Source: Maricaulaceae bacterium EIL42A08
Lineage (GTDB): Bacteria; Pseudomonadota; Alphaproteobacteria; Caulobacterales; Maricaulaceae
Assembly (NCBI GenBank): GCA_024178355.1
Contig: JAMZNZ010000006.1
Location: 1 to 64,000, forward strand
Length of the DNA stretch: 64,000 nt
Direction of reading: 5' to 3'
A program made the translations under genes and the position numbers. Under the pieces are notes generated by a model. That model was not told the origin of the DNA and did no database searches. It saw only the letters and a list, made by a program, of their open reading frames with translations. Numbering within the stretch: the first letter of the stretch is position 1; each line of letters starts with the position of its first letter. Positions 17,944-25,938 of this stretch are shown here, in pieces.

Positions 17944-20097
17944 ATGGCTCGTCACTTCTGGATCGCTGGCATTGCCGGCGCGCTTGCTATTGTTATTGCA
18001 GCACTTTTCGCATTCGGACTCCGGTTCGCTCCGCTCCATACGCGCAGCTTTGATGCCAACGCGGCCATTACTCAGGCTCAAGCCTATGATGTTGAAATCA
18101 CACGTGATGCGCTGGGTATCCCGCGCGTGATTGGCCAGACCGATGCCGATGCCGCCTTTGGTATCGCGTGGGCCCATTCTGAAGACGATTTTGCCACCAT
18201 TCAGGAGTCCCTGCGCGCCTCCTTAGGCCCTGAAATGCTTGCGAAAAATGAGAGTGAGGCGCGCACGGCCTATCTTGTTCAGCTCCTTCGCATTCGCGAA
18301 GACGTTAACGAGCGTTTCGAAACCGACCTGTCGCCAGAAGTACAAGCGGTTCTAGAGGGTTATGCTGATGGCCTGAACTTTTACGCCGCCCACCACCGCG
18401 ATGAAGCTGAGCCCGATCTCTTCCCGGTCACGGCGCGTGATGTTGCGACCCTGTCGGGCTTTTTTTCGCCCCTGTTTTATGGACTAGGACAGACGCTGGC
18501 TGACCTTGCTTCCCCTGAAACCCGACCCGACCCTTCGCGCGGCCAGGAGTTGCAGGTCATGCTGCAGGATGGACCGGCCACTGAGTTAGGCTCGAACGCG
18601 TTTGCGGTGGCACCGACCAGGTCCGATGATGACCACACCCGGGTGATCGTAAACTCGCACCAGCCGGTAGACGGCGCGCTTGCCTGGTATGAAGGCCACC
18701 TGATCTCTGAGGAAGGCCTGAACATTGCCGGCGGCATGTTCCCGGGTGCGCCTGCCGTGCATCTGGGAGTCAATCCGGGTCTCGCTCAGGCAGCCACGGT
18801 GAACTATCCCGATCTCATTGACGTCTATGAGCTGGCGCTTGAGGGCGAGGGTTATGTGATGGATGGGCTGGTGCACGAGTTTAACCGCCGGAGTGCGTCC
18901 ATGACGGTGCGCCTGTTTGGTCCGTTTGCCTGGCGGGTGACCATGGATGCCGACTGGAGCGAGCATGGCCCGGTGCTTCATACCGAGCAGGGCAGCTATG
19001 CCATTCGGTACGCCACGATGGGCGATATACGCTTTATCGAGCAGGCCTATCGCATGATGCGGGCTCAGACACTGGCAGAATTTGAAGCCGCGCTGTCCCT
19101 GCAGGCGATGGGTAATACCAACCGGATTGTCGGCGACAGCCAGGGCCGGATTGCGCGCTATTACATCGCCCGCATGCCATCTCGCAATCCAGACGCCGAT
19201 GTGGACTGGACGGGCACGCTTCCCGGCGATCGCTCCGACCTGATCTGGACAGGGTTCGAGCCGTTTGAGTCGACGCCGCACATGATCGACCCGCAGGCCG
19301 GTTATGTGCTCGATGCCAACCATTCCCCCTTTGAAGTGACATTGACCGCTGAAGACCCGGATCCGGCCTTAGTGCCTGACTGGTATGGGGTGGAGACCCA
19401 TATGACCAATCGCGGACTTCGTGCGACGCGCCTGATGTCTGAGCTCAATGCGGTCAGTCGCGAGGCCCTGCTGGCGGTCAAATATGACGATGTTTTCGCT
19501 GAAGAAAGCTATGCCGGACAGGTCCAGACCCGCGTTGGCGAAATCCTGTTCCGGGATGAAGATGCAGACCTCGCCGCCGTCGTTGTCGACTGGGACCGCA
19601 GCACCACGCTGGATAACCGAGAGGCCGCGCTGTCTGTTATGATGACACTGCGCCTGTTTAACCAGCAGCCGAACGCCAATGCGCTGACCGATGGCGATAT
19701 TCGCGAGGCTCTGGCCGAGACCGCAGACCTGTTGATCACCCACCATGGCCGGATTGATCCGCCCTGGTCGGACGTCAACTTCCTGCATCGCGGCGAGCAT
19801 TTCGTGGCCCTTGAAGGCGGCCCCGACACGCTGCGTGCGGTTAACTCGGCCATTGATGAGCAAACCGGTACGCTGACCATGCTGTCGGGCGACGGCCTTC
19901 ACATGCTGGCTGAATGGGGCCCGGACGCAGCGTATCCCGAGGTCTTTGCCGTGCACCAGTTTGGCGCCAGCCAGGACCCGGCCTCACCCCATTATGCCGA
20001 TCAGATAGAGGCCTTCGCCGCAGAAGAGCTGCGGCGTGTGCCCATGCGTGTTGAGGATGTCAGAGCCGCAGCGGTGCGGACCTATCGCCCGGGCTAG
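17944..20097 (+). CDS. Penicillin acylase / AHL acylase family Ntn hydrolase
   Basis: The 717-aa precursor starts with a membrane or signal segment (about residues 5-28). An alpha-chain region follows, then the self-cleavage site ELGSNAFAVAP, where Ser217 becomes the N-terminal nucleophile of the beta chain. DALGIPRVIGQTDADAAFGIAWAHSEDDF is the usual penicillin-acylase N-terminal block, and YVLDANHSPF holds a conserved Asn region. Relatives (PvdQ, QuiP, cephalosporin acylases) hydrolyse acyl-amides in the periplasm, including acyl-homoserine lactones. It begins 24 bp after the amidohydrolase stop and overlaps the convergent TetR gene's end by 4 bp. Quorum quenching is possible but unproven. 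Confidence 0.88.
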   Translation: MARHFWIAGIAGALAIVIAALFAFGLRFAPLHTRSFDANAAITQAQAYDVEITRDALGIPRVIGQTDADAAFGIAWAHSEDDFATIQESLRASLGPEMLAKNESEARTAYLVQLLRIREDVNERFETDLSPEVQAVLEGYADGLNFYAAHHRDEAEPDLFPVTARDVATLSGFFSPLFYGLGQTLADLASPETRPDPSRGQELQVMLQDGPATELGSNAFAVAPTRSDDDHTRVIVNSHQPVDGALAWYEGHLISEEGLNIAGGMFPGAPAVHLGVNPGLAQAATVNYPDLIDVYELALEGEGYVMDGLVHEFNRRSASMTVRLFGPFAWRVTMDADWSEHGPVLHTEQGSYAIRYATMGDIRFIEQAYRMMRAQTLAEFEAALSLQAMGNTNRIVGDSQGRIARYYIARMPSRNPDADVDWTGTLPGDRSDLIWTGFEPFESTPHMIDPQAGYVLDANHSPFEVTLTAEDPDPALVPDWYGVETHMTNRGLRATRLMSELNAVSREALLAVKYDDVFAEESYAGQVQTRVGEILFRDEDADLAAVVVDWDRSTTLDNREAALSVMMTLRLFNQQPNANALTDGDIREALAETADLLITHHGRIDPPWSDVNFLHRGEHFVALEGGPDTLRAVNSAIDEQTGTLTMLSGDGLHMLAEWGPDAAYPEVFAVHQFGASQDPASPHYADQIEAFAAEELRRVPMRVEDVRAAAVRTYRPG

Positions 20098-20705
20098 GCG
20101 GCTACCGGCTGGAAGATCAGATTGATCCGCTCGCGCAACAGATTGCTGGCCGCAAACAGCTCCAGCTCTTCTGACGCACACCGGCGCAGCACACCCAGAT
20201 AAGCGTCCTGCAAAAAGCTCATCAGCGCGTGGATATTCACATCACCGCGCAGCGCCCCGGCGTCGCGCGCCTCACGCAGCAGGTCCCGGATGGGCCCCCA
20301 GGCCCGGTCCATATTGGCGTAGAAACGTTCAAACTCGCCGCCTTCGGAAATCCAGCACTCGGCCAGCAGCGGACCAATCATTGGCTGGATGTCGTAGTGG
20401 CGGTTCAAATGCAGCTCCAGAAGCGCAGCAAGCGTGGCATCAAAGCCGCCAGACAGGCCGGCGCGCATATTTTCCGTGTCGTGGCCAAGCGCCTCGAATT
20501 CCTCGGCCATAACCAAGTTCAGCAGTGCGATTTTCGTCGGCGCGGCATTGAGCACCGTTCCGGGCGAAACGCTGGCTTCATCGGCAATGACGGCGATGGT
20601 GGCGGCTGCATACCCGCGCTGGCGAAAAACACGCCCTGCTGCGGCGATCACGGCGGCGCGCGTCGCTGCCTTTTGTAGCGTTCGCTTGTTAACCGGCATA
20701 TCCAT
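20094..20705 (-). CDS. TetR family transcriptional regulator
   Basis: This 203-aa protein has the N-terminal TetR HTH (about residues 12-58): ATRAAVIAAAGRVFRQRGYAAATIAVIADEASVSPGTVLNAAPTKIALL. The usual F/Y-F turn of helix 3 is NAAP here rather than YYHFxxK, a mild deviation. The variable ligand domain follows. Its divergent neighbour is the lycopene-cyclase-like gene, and the acylase converges from the other side. By the usual TetR logic it may repress itself and the divergent gene through the 142-bp gap, but I found no clear palindromic operator there. Confidence 0.88.
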   Translation of the reverse strand: MDMPVNKRTLQKAATRAAVIAAAGRVFRQRGYAAATIAVIADEASVSPGTVLNAAPTKIALLNLVMAEEFEALGHDTENMRAGLSGGFDATLAALLELHLNRHYDIQPMIGPLLAECWISEGGEFERFYANMDRAWGPIRDLLREARDAGALRGDVNIHALMSFLQDAYLGVLRRCASEELELFAASNLLRERINLIFQPVAA

Positions 20706-20847
20706 TTAAAAAAGTCACTCAAGCTGCTAGGGCGGTAAAAACCCCTAAGGCTGTATGTTCTTTGAAGCTGTGTGGTATGAAAAGGCGTTCAAACGCCGCA
20801 TGCGACACTCTTGACGCAACCGAAGCGAAAGCCACCCCTGCCGAACC

Positions 20848-21951
20848 ATGGATCAGCCCGTCGCCCTTGGATCCGATCTGGAAGTCGACCTGGCCATTAT
20901 CGGGGCGGGCGCAGCTGGCTTGATGCTGGCCGCTGCGCTGGCTTCGCGAGGACGCCGGCTGCGCCTGATCGTGCTGGAACCGCGCCAGCTGACCCCAAAC
21001 CCGCGCCTTTGGGTCTTTCCGGCCCAGCCCCGCCACGCGCTGGAGCGCTTCGTCCTCCATCGGCTGGATCAGGTGCGAATCCTGGATCGCGTCCGCCCTT
21101 TAAGCCGCACTCGCCTCGATGTGGTCCGCGCCGGAGATGTACAATCGGCCGCCCTTGATCGGCTGAGCGCTGCAGGCTTCAACCCGGTGGAAGAACAGGT
21201 CCGCATTGACGGGATGCTCGCGGTTCAAAGCGGCGCGGTGGTCCAGACCGGCCGGGGCACCATCCACGCCAATTGTGTGGTCGATACCCGGCCGGGTGCC
21301 TTTGGTGCGGTGCGTGATGGGCTGTGGACGCAGATTGGCTGGTTTGCGGCAATCAGGTCTGGCGCGGTGCCGCCCGGGTTTGCCCTGTCGCGAGCCCACG
21401 CCGTCGGGCGATCAGTGATGCTTGATCAATCGCTGAGCCTTGATGATGGAACGACCCTGGTTGAAGTCGTCGGTCTGTGCCCTCCCGGTGATGACGGGCA
21501 GGCGGTGAAGGTGCGACTGGAGCAGCGCCTTGCAGGCCTCGGCGTTGACCTTGAAACCACAAAGCTGATCCGCGCGGTGCTGCCGCTGGAGTTTGGTATC
21601 CGCGCCAATGCGCGCGGCCCCATCGTGCACGCTCCGGCGGGTGCCGGTGGCTTGCGCTTCGGGCCAGGCCTGGCGGCGCTGCAGTTGGCGCGCTGGGCCG
21701 ACGTGGCCGCTGAAAGCTTTACCCAGACCGGCCGCCTCATCGCGCCGCCCACCGCACCGCGCGCCCAGCGCATGGCCGCAGCCCAGCTCATCAAGCGGCT
21801 TCAAGCCGGGCCGGACTCAACCGCGCGCTGGCTTAATGAAACGGTGGAGGCTCTGCCCGCCGGGGCTGCGCTGCGCTTTTTGGGCGGCGTGCCGGGCTGG
21901 GGCGATGCCTTCACCCAGATCCGCCATCGCTGGCTGAACCGGCCATCCTGA
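20848..21951 (+). CDS. Lycopene cyclase-like FAD/NAD-binding protein
   Basis: The 367-aa protein opens with a dinucleotide-binding fold, VDLAIIGAGAAGLMLAAALASRG (GxGxxG, about residues 15-20). It shares the outline of CrtY-type lycopene beta-cyclases: PRLWVFPA early, VVDTRPG near residue 145, an IGWFAAI strand, SVMLDQSLSLDDGTTLVEVVGLCPP, IRAVLPLEFG near 250, and a terminal helical part ending FLGGVPGW. Typical CrtY motifs are only loosely kept, so another substrate is possible. No other carotenoid genes are nearby. It diverges from the TetR gene. Confidence 0.6.
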   Translation: MDQPVALGSDLEVDLAIIGAGAAGLMLAAALASRGRRLRLIVLEPRQLTPNPRLWVFPAQPRHALERFVLHRLDQVRILDRVRPLSRTRLDVVRAGDVQSAALDRLSAAGFNPVEEQVRIDGMLAVQSGAVVQTGRGTIHANCVVDTRPGAFGAVRDGLWTQIGWFAAIRSGAVPPGFALSRAHAVGRSVMLDQSLSLDDGTTLVEVVGLCPPGDDGQAVKVRLEQRLAGLGVDLETTKLIRAVLPLEFGIRANARGPIVHAPAGAGGLRFGPGLAALQLARWADVAAESFTQTGRLIAPPTAPRAQRMAAAQLIKRLQAGPDSTARWLNETVEALPAGAALRFLGGVPGWGDAFTQIRHRWLNRPS

Positions 21952-21960
21952 ACCGCAAAT

Positions 21961-21998
21961 GGGCCCCGCCGTGATAGCTTGGGGAGCAAGCGGGGCCC
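21961..21998 (+). terminator. Hairpin after the cyclase-like gene
   Basis: A perfect 9-bp GC stem (GGGCCCCGC / GCGGGGCCC, 20-nt loop) begins 9 bp after the stop codon. There is no T-run, so it may act as an mRNA 3'-end stabiliser or a Rho-linked end rather than an intrinsic terminator. Confidence 0.45.
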
Positions 21999-22130
21999 TG
22001 ACGCGTTGTGAGCGACATGGACGAACCGCAAGCGGCCCGTCAAAAGCTAGATGCGCGGGGGCAGGTGTTTGGATGCAGGGTTGTAGCGGTTCGAGAAACA
22101 AAGAACGCTGGTCGCGATCGCAATTTCACC

Positions 22131-22213
22131 TGTCATCCCGGACGCGAAGCGATCCGGGACCTTTTGCAATTGCAGGATAATTCTGTAGGTCCCGGATCAA
22201 GTCCGGGATGACA
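22131..22213. repeat. Palindromic intergenic repeat with TGTCATCCCGG ends
   Basis: An 83-bp element bounded by TGTCATCCCG and its exact complement CGGGATGACA. Each end has an inner hairpin (TCCCGGA.../...TCCGGGA) around a GCAATTGC centre. It belongs to the REP/BIME-like intergenic repeats of this genome; related TGTCAT-ended elements occur elsewhere in the window. The rest of 21999-22389 holds no gene I can see. Confidence 0.75.
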
Positions 22214-22301
22214 GATGTTGGAGACCAGAAGCTCGGCACCCCGACCCCATTTGGCGTCGCAAGGCGAACAATCGCGCTCAGGCTATGACCAAACCCTACT
22301 T

Positions 22302-22368
22302 TCCCAAACTTGATTTGGGATCCAGAGATCACAAAGCACAGAGTTATGGGCCCCAGCTTTCGCTGGGG
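22302..22368. repeat. Pair of REP-like hairpins
   Basis: Two short perfect hairpins lie side by side: TCCCAAACTTGATTTGGGA (22302-22320) and CCCCAGC-TTTC-GCTGGGG (22351-22368). The first has the same core as the repeat at 43294, so this is probably a degraded copy of that element at the 3' end of the COQ9 gene. Confidence 0.6.
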
Positions 22369-22389
22369 AAGAGGCGGAAGCTTCGAGCT

Positions 22390-23061
22390 TTATCTCCGCT
22401 CGAACCCGTAGCGCAGGCGTGAGGCGAGGCCGGTGAGGTCGGGCAGGTTGGAGGTCATCTTGATCGCCTGGGCCTTCACCTTCTCAAACTGCATGACATT
22501 GTCGATCCGCCGATCGAGAAACTCGCGGGTGCGCGCCTTGTCCGGATCGGTGTCCTCCACCCAGACCATGAAGGTGGTGGTGTAGACGCCCGAAAGAATG
22601 GTGCGCTTGGTATAAAAATTATAATCCGTCGACTTATCGCCAATCGCGCGCCAGATCATGTCCGACGTGGCCCAGGTCAGCTTCCGGCCGCGGTCCAGGG
22701 CGTCAGGCAGCAAAAGCCGGCCGCGAGCGCGCGAGGCCGCGTCCTCATATCCGTCCATCTGCTCCAGCCGGGCGAGCACTGCGCCAGCCACCTTGTCGCG
22801 AATGCGATTGGCGTTGCTGGCCTGAATGACCTCGCGCGCGCCCTCATCGCACTGGCGCGACCACCACTCGATCAGGTCCAGCACACCATTAGGGCAGTAG
22901 AGCTGAACCTCACCGTCTGAATAGCCAGCGGCAGCCGCGGCGCGTGACAGGGTGCGGGCGTTCCAGCCATCAAAGGCGGCTTCATCCAGCGCAGCGTCCA
23001 GGACGCCATTACGCACGGCATCAGCACGGGGAGTCGAAGAGTCAGTTTCTTTTTCAGTCAT
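22390..23061 (-). CDS. COQ9 family protein
   Basis: This 223-aa protein matches the COQ9 family, a TetR-like fold that lost DNA binding and serves ubiquinone biosynthesis as a lipid-binding partner of the COQ7-type hydroxylase. Diagnostic parts are AIGDKSTDYNFYTKRTILSGVYTTTFMVWVEDTDPDKARTREFLDRRIDNVMQFEKVK and the helical N-terminus DAALDEAAFDGWNARTLSRAAAAAGYSDGEV. No signal peptide is present. It diverges from rpsU across a 211-bp gap. Presence of a COQ9 homologue is itself a marker of alphaproteobacteria. Confidence 0.92.
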   Translation of the reverse strand: MTEKETDSSTPRADAVRNGVLDAALDEAAFDGWNARTLSRAAAAAGYSDGEVQLYCPNGVLDLIEWWSRQCDEGAREVIQASNANRIRDKVAGAVLARLEQMDGYEDAASRARGRLLLPDALDRGRKLTWATSDMIWRAIGDKSTDYNFYTKRTILSGVYTTTFMVWVEDTDPDKARTREFLDRRIDNVMQFEKVKAQAIKMTSNLPDLTGLASRLRYGFERR

Positions 23062-23228
23062 AACCGTCTAAATAGTGCGCATCCGGGCGCGCGTCACGGG
23101 CGTTTTCGCCCTGCATGCATGCTAGACAGGGCGCGAAGGCTCTGCTAGATCGCCCGGCCTGTGTTGGAAGCGAACCGGCGCGAGACCGATGGGATAAACC
23201 CGCTGGTCCTCGCCAGTCATTGTTTTTT

Positions 23229-23246
23229 CGGTGGTTTTCGCCACCG
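23229..23246 (+). promoter_or_regulatory. rpsU leader hairpin
   Basis: A perfect 6-bp stem, CGGTGG-TTTTCG-CCACCG, sits 12 nt before the rpsU Shine-Dalgarno sequence. It could modulate translation or mRNA stability of S21. This is inferred from position only. Confidence 0.35.
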
Positions 23247-23272
23247 CTTTGAGGATCTAGGGAGAGTACGCC

Positions 23273-23506
23273 ATCGTTCAGATCGTCGTGCGCGATAACA
23301 ATGTCGAGCAAGCGCTCAAGGCATTGAAAAAGAAAATGCAGCGGGAAGGGACTTTCCGCGAGATGAAGCGCCGTAATCACTACGAAAAGCCGTCCGAGAA
23401 AAAAGCACGCCAGAAGGCCGAGGCGATCCGTCGTGCTCGCAAGCTTGCTCGCAAGCGCGCCCAGCGTGAGGGCCTTCTGCCCAAGCGCGGTGGTGGCCGC
23501 CGCTAG
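23273..23506 (+). CDS. rpsU: 30S ribosomal protein S21, apparent AUC start
   Basis: The protein is basic and matches S21: [45 protein letters not shown], ending KRGGGRR. S21 sits in the 30S platform and helps mRNA binding. The first canonical in-frame start is GTG 23288, but this would delete the family's usual MVQIV N-terminus. The missing codons are present upstream as ATC-GTT-CAG-ATC-GTC, with ATC where ATG is expected. AGGGAGAG lies 6 nt before that ATC but 21 nt before the GTG. I therefore place the start at ATC 23273 (77 aa). If AUC does not work in vivo, the product would be the 72-aa form from GTG. A strong terminator follows. Confidence 0.88.
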   Translation: MVQIVVRDNNVEQALKALKKKMQREGTFREMKRRNHYEKPSEKKARQKAEAIRRARKLARKRAQREGLLPKRGGGRR

Positions 23507-23583
23507 ACACTGTTTTGAGCGCGGCTGAAGCCAGCGCTCAACAGGTCTTGCGCCTCAACGCTTTCCACTAAGCGACACAAAAG

Positions 23584-23622
23584 CGCCGCGCTGATGAGAG
23601 TCAGCGCGGCGTTTGTGTTTGT
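23584..23622 (+). terminator. Rho-independent terminator of rpsU
   Basis: An 11-bp perfect stem (CGCCGCGCTGA / TCAGCGCGGCG, 6-nt loop) is followed by TTTGTGTTTGT, about 80 bp after the rpsU stop and just before the end of the convergent gene. Confidence 0.88.
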
Positions 23623-23642
23623 GCGCTTGGGGTAAAATGCCC

Positions 23643-24359
23643 TTAACCGCACCAAGCGTCGTAGGCAGCCTGATCGAACGGCTCCATGCCGATCTCGGCG
23701 CGGAAGGCATCCACAGCGTCGGGGTCTTCAAAGGTGAAGTCGGCTACCCCATCAGTACAGAAAACCTGCGTCCCATAGCGTTGAGGCTCGCCCGCCGTCG
23801 TGCGAATTCGATCAAACATCGCCGCATAGGCCCAAGGGTTGAGCTCATCGGCCTGAACCGCGTCCATCACGTCAGGCAAGATGCTCGTCGCAAACTCGGT
23901 ATCCCACTGGGTCCTGCCACCTTCATCGATATACTGACCATGCTGGGCGAGATACCAGGCCGCGCGCTGAACCTCGTTTGAGAAGGTGGGCGGGCTCGGC
24001 CAGCCATGAACCGCCATGATCTCCTTCAGACGCGCCAGATTCGGCACATCACCATTAAACGCGGCTGTACCCAGCGATTGCATCTGGCACTGCATGGGGT
24101 GGGACTGACCAAACTCACCACAGAGCGTTGCAGCGTTCTCGGGCGTTCTGACCCACTGATCGACGCGAAAGCGCTCCAGAATCTCATCGGACAGGCAGGC
24201 GATGTCATCGTCAGCGCAGTCAAATTGCGCAATGGCCGCGCTTTCAGCCGCGTAGGCGGCCCGGATCGTCTCGCCCAGCTCAGCCGGCGGTGGATTCATG
24301 GTCATCATTTGCGGCTGGCTCAGCGCCACCGCGCCCAGAATGGCGTATAATACGGTCAT
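23643..24359 (-). CDS. DUF6624-like exported protein
   Basis: The 238-aa product has a short hydrophobic N-terminus (MTVLYAILGAVALSQ) consistent with a signal peptide. Its second half follows the DUF6624 pattern: LKEIMAVHGWPSPPTFSNEVQRAAWYLAQHGQY, then YAAMFDRIRTTAGEPQRYGTQVFC. Several Cys (FDCADDDIAC, TLCGEFGQSHPMQC) suggest disulfides in the periplasm. Function of the family is unknown. It converges on rpsU. Confidence 0.72.
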   Translation of the reverse strand: MTVLYAILGAVALSQPQMMTMNPPPAELGETIRAAYAAESAAIAQFDCADDDIACLSDEILERFRVDQWVRTPENAATLCGEFGQSHPMQCQMQSLGTAAFNGDVPNLARLKEIMAVHGWPSPPTFSNEVQRAAWYLAQHGQYIDEGGRTQWDTEFATSILPDVMDAVQADELNPWAYAAMFDRIRTTAGEPQRYGTQVFCTDGVADFTFEDPDAVDAFRAEIGMEPFDQAAYDAWCG

Positions 24360-24470
24360 GAATTGTGCTCCCTCAAGCCTGATATCGGGGGTATATCAAG
24401 CGAGGGTGGCCGCGCCGCGTTACAATTTTATCATGACATCTGAGTAAGTTATCAAGGCGTCTGAGAGTTC

Positions 24471-25937
24471 TCAGCTCTTCTTGCGCCCCAACTTGAAGAT
24501 CCGGCGCACGGTGTCGGCATCGGCCTGTCGCAGAGCCCCCTGGCGGAAGACGGCCGCTGCGATCCACAAGACCAGCACTGTGGTCAGGACCATTAGACCA
24601 CCCGCACCCAGAAGCTCCCAGAGCGGTGGTTCGGTGGGCAGGCGCGCCATCATCACAAAGGGCGTCCACAGCGGCACCCAGCTGGCGATACGCACGAAAT
24701 TGGAGTCGCTGGCCTCGATGGAGAAGAAGAGGAAGAGCATCGGCAGCATCAAAGTCCAGATGACCGGACCCATCAGCGTCTGGGCATCCTGAAGCGTGTC
24801 GCAGAGCGAGCCCATGGCGAGGAAAATCGCGCCATACATCAGATAGCCAAAGACAAAGAAAACCAGGGCTGCGAGCAGCAGAACCGGATCGAAGATCGCG
24901 CCGATCAGCCCGGCAATCTCCGGATTGACGGTGGCAAGCGCCGCGCCGCCGATGGCACTCAGCACCGAGCCCACAAAGCCCCAGATGCCAAACAGGGTGA
25001 GGGATACCCCTGCCACACCCGCCAGCTTTCCGATCAGGATTTCGTGGAAGCGCGCGGTGGAAAGCAGGACCTCAATAATCTTGCCGCCCTTCTCCTCGAT
25101 CAGGCTTGTCAGCAGCATGTTGGCGACCGAGAACACGGCCAGCCACAAAATAAAGCCGAACATGATTGCCACAATGAATGGCGCGCGATCTGCCATGGTT
25201 ATTTCTGCATCCTCGCCCGCATCAGCGCTTGCGTTAAGCGAGGTCACCTTTGGTTCAAGCGACAAAAGGCGATCCACCTCCTGCGGGCTCAGGCCCTGTT
25301 CGATGAGTGCCTGGTCGCGGACATAGCCTGTCAGAATGCGGTCAATCTCCCGGCGCAGGTCTGAATAGTTCACGTTTTCAGAGAGGTAGAGAATTTCGAC
25401 CGGGTGGGTGTCTGAGGCCCGAAGCACAAAAGCCGCAAACAGCTGACGCTCACCTTCAGGTGTGTCCAGCAGCTGATCACCGCTAATATAGGGGCGCAAA
25501 TCGTCAAGGCTGGCCCCCGGTGCTGCCACCATCACCGCATCGCGCCCTTCCAGATTAAGGCTGTCCTCAAGGCCGGGAACACCTGCAGCTTCAAGGGCAT
25601 CACTGATCGCCTCGCCAGTGTCCGGATTGGAGTCAAACGCGTCCAGCGCGGCCCGCCGGGCGGCATCATCGCCGGTCAGACGGGACATCATGGACAGCTG
25701 TTCGCGGATTTGCTCGCGCCGACTGGCATCGCGGCGCTCTTCGATGACCTGATCAAGCCCCAGCCCGGTCTCGTCAATAATGGCGAAATATCGCGTCGGC
25801 TGTGAGTTTTCGATCAGCGCCGGAAGCGACGCCCCAATGGTGGCAAAGATCGGCACCGCCAACAGCGACAGCCAGAAGCCCCACGTGGCCACATAGGACA
25901 GGTATTCGCGCCGGGCGATGAGAAGGATGGCTCGCAT
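24471..25937 (-). CDS. ABC-2 type transporter permease (NatB-like)
   Basis: The product is about 488 aa. It begins MRAILLIARREYLSYVATWGFWLSLLAVPIF with the first membrane helix, followed by a large extracytoplasmic domain (about residues 40-265). Five further hydrophobic segments lie in the C-terminal half, including IVAIMFGFILWLAVFSVANMLL followed by TSLIEEKGGKIIEVLLSTARFHEILIGK, the conserved loop of NatB/YhaP-type ABC-2 permeases. Its ATG lies 1 nt after the stop of the ATPase gene (TGATATG), so translation is coupled. Family members export sodium, antibiotics or peptides; the substrate here is not evident. Confidence 0.9.
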   Translation of the reverse strand: MRAILLIARREYLSYVATWGFWLSLLAVPIFATIGASLPALIENSQPTRYFAIIDETGLGLDQVIEERRDASRREQIREQLSMMSRLTGDDAARRAALDAFDSNPDTGEAISDALEAAGVPGLEDSLNLEGRDAVMVAAPGASLDDLRPYISGDQLLDTPEGERQLFAAFVLRASDTHPVEILYLSENVNYSDLRREIDRILTGYVRDQALIEQGLSPQEVDRLLSLEPKVTSLNASADAGEDAEITMADRAPFIVAIMFGFILWLAVFSVANMLLTSLIEEKGGKIIEVLLSTARFHEILIGKLAGVAGVSLTLFGIWGFVGSVLSAIGGAALATVNPEIAGLIGAIFDPVLLLAALVFFVFGYLMYGAIFLAMGSLCDTLQDAQTLMGPVIWTLMLPMLFLFFSIEASDSNFVRIASWVPLWTPFVMMARLPTEPPLWELLGAGGLMVLTTVLVLWIAAAVFRQGALRQADADTVRRIFKLGRKKS

Positions 25938-25938
25938 A

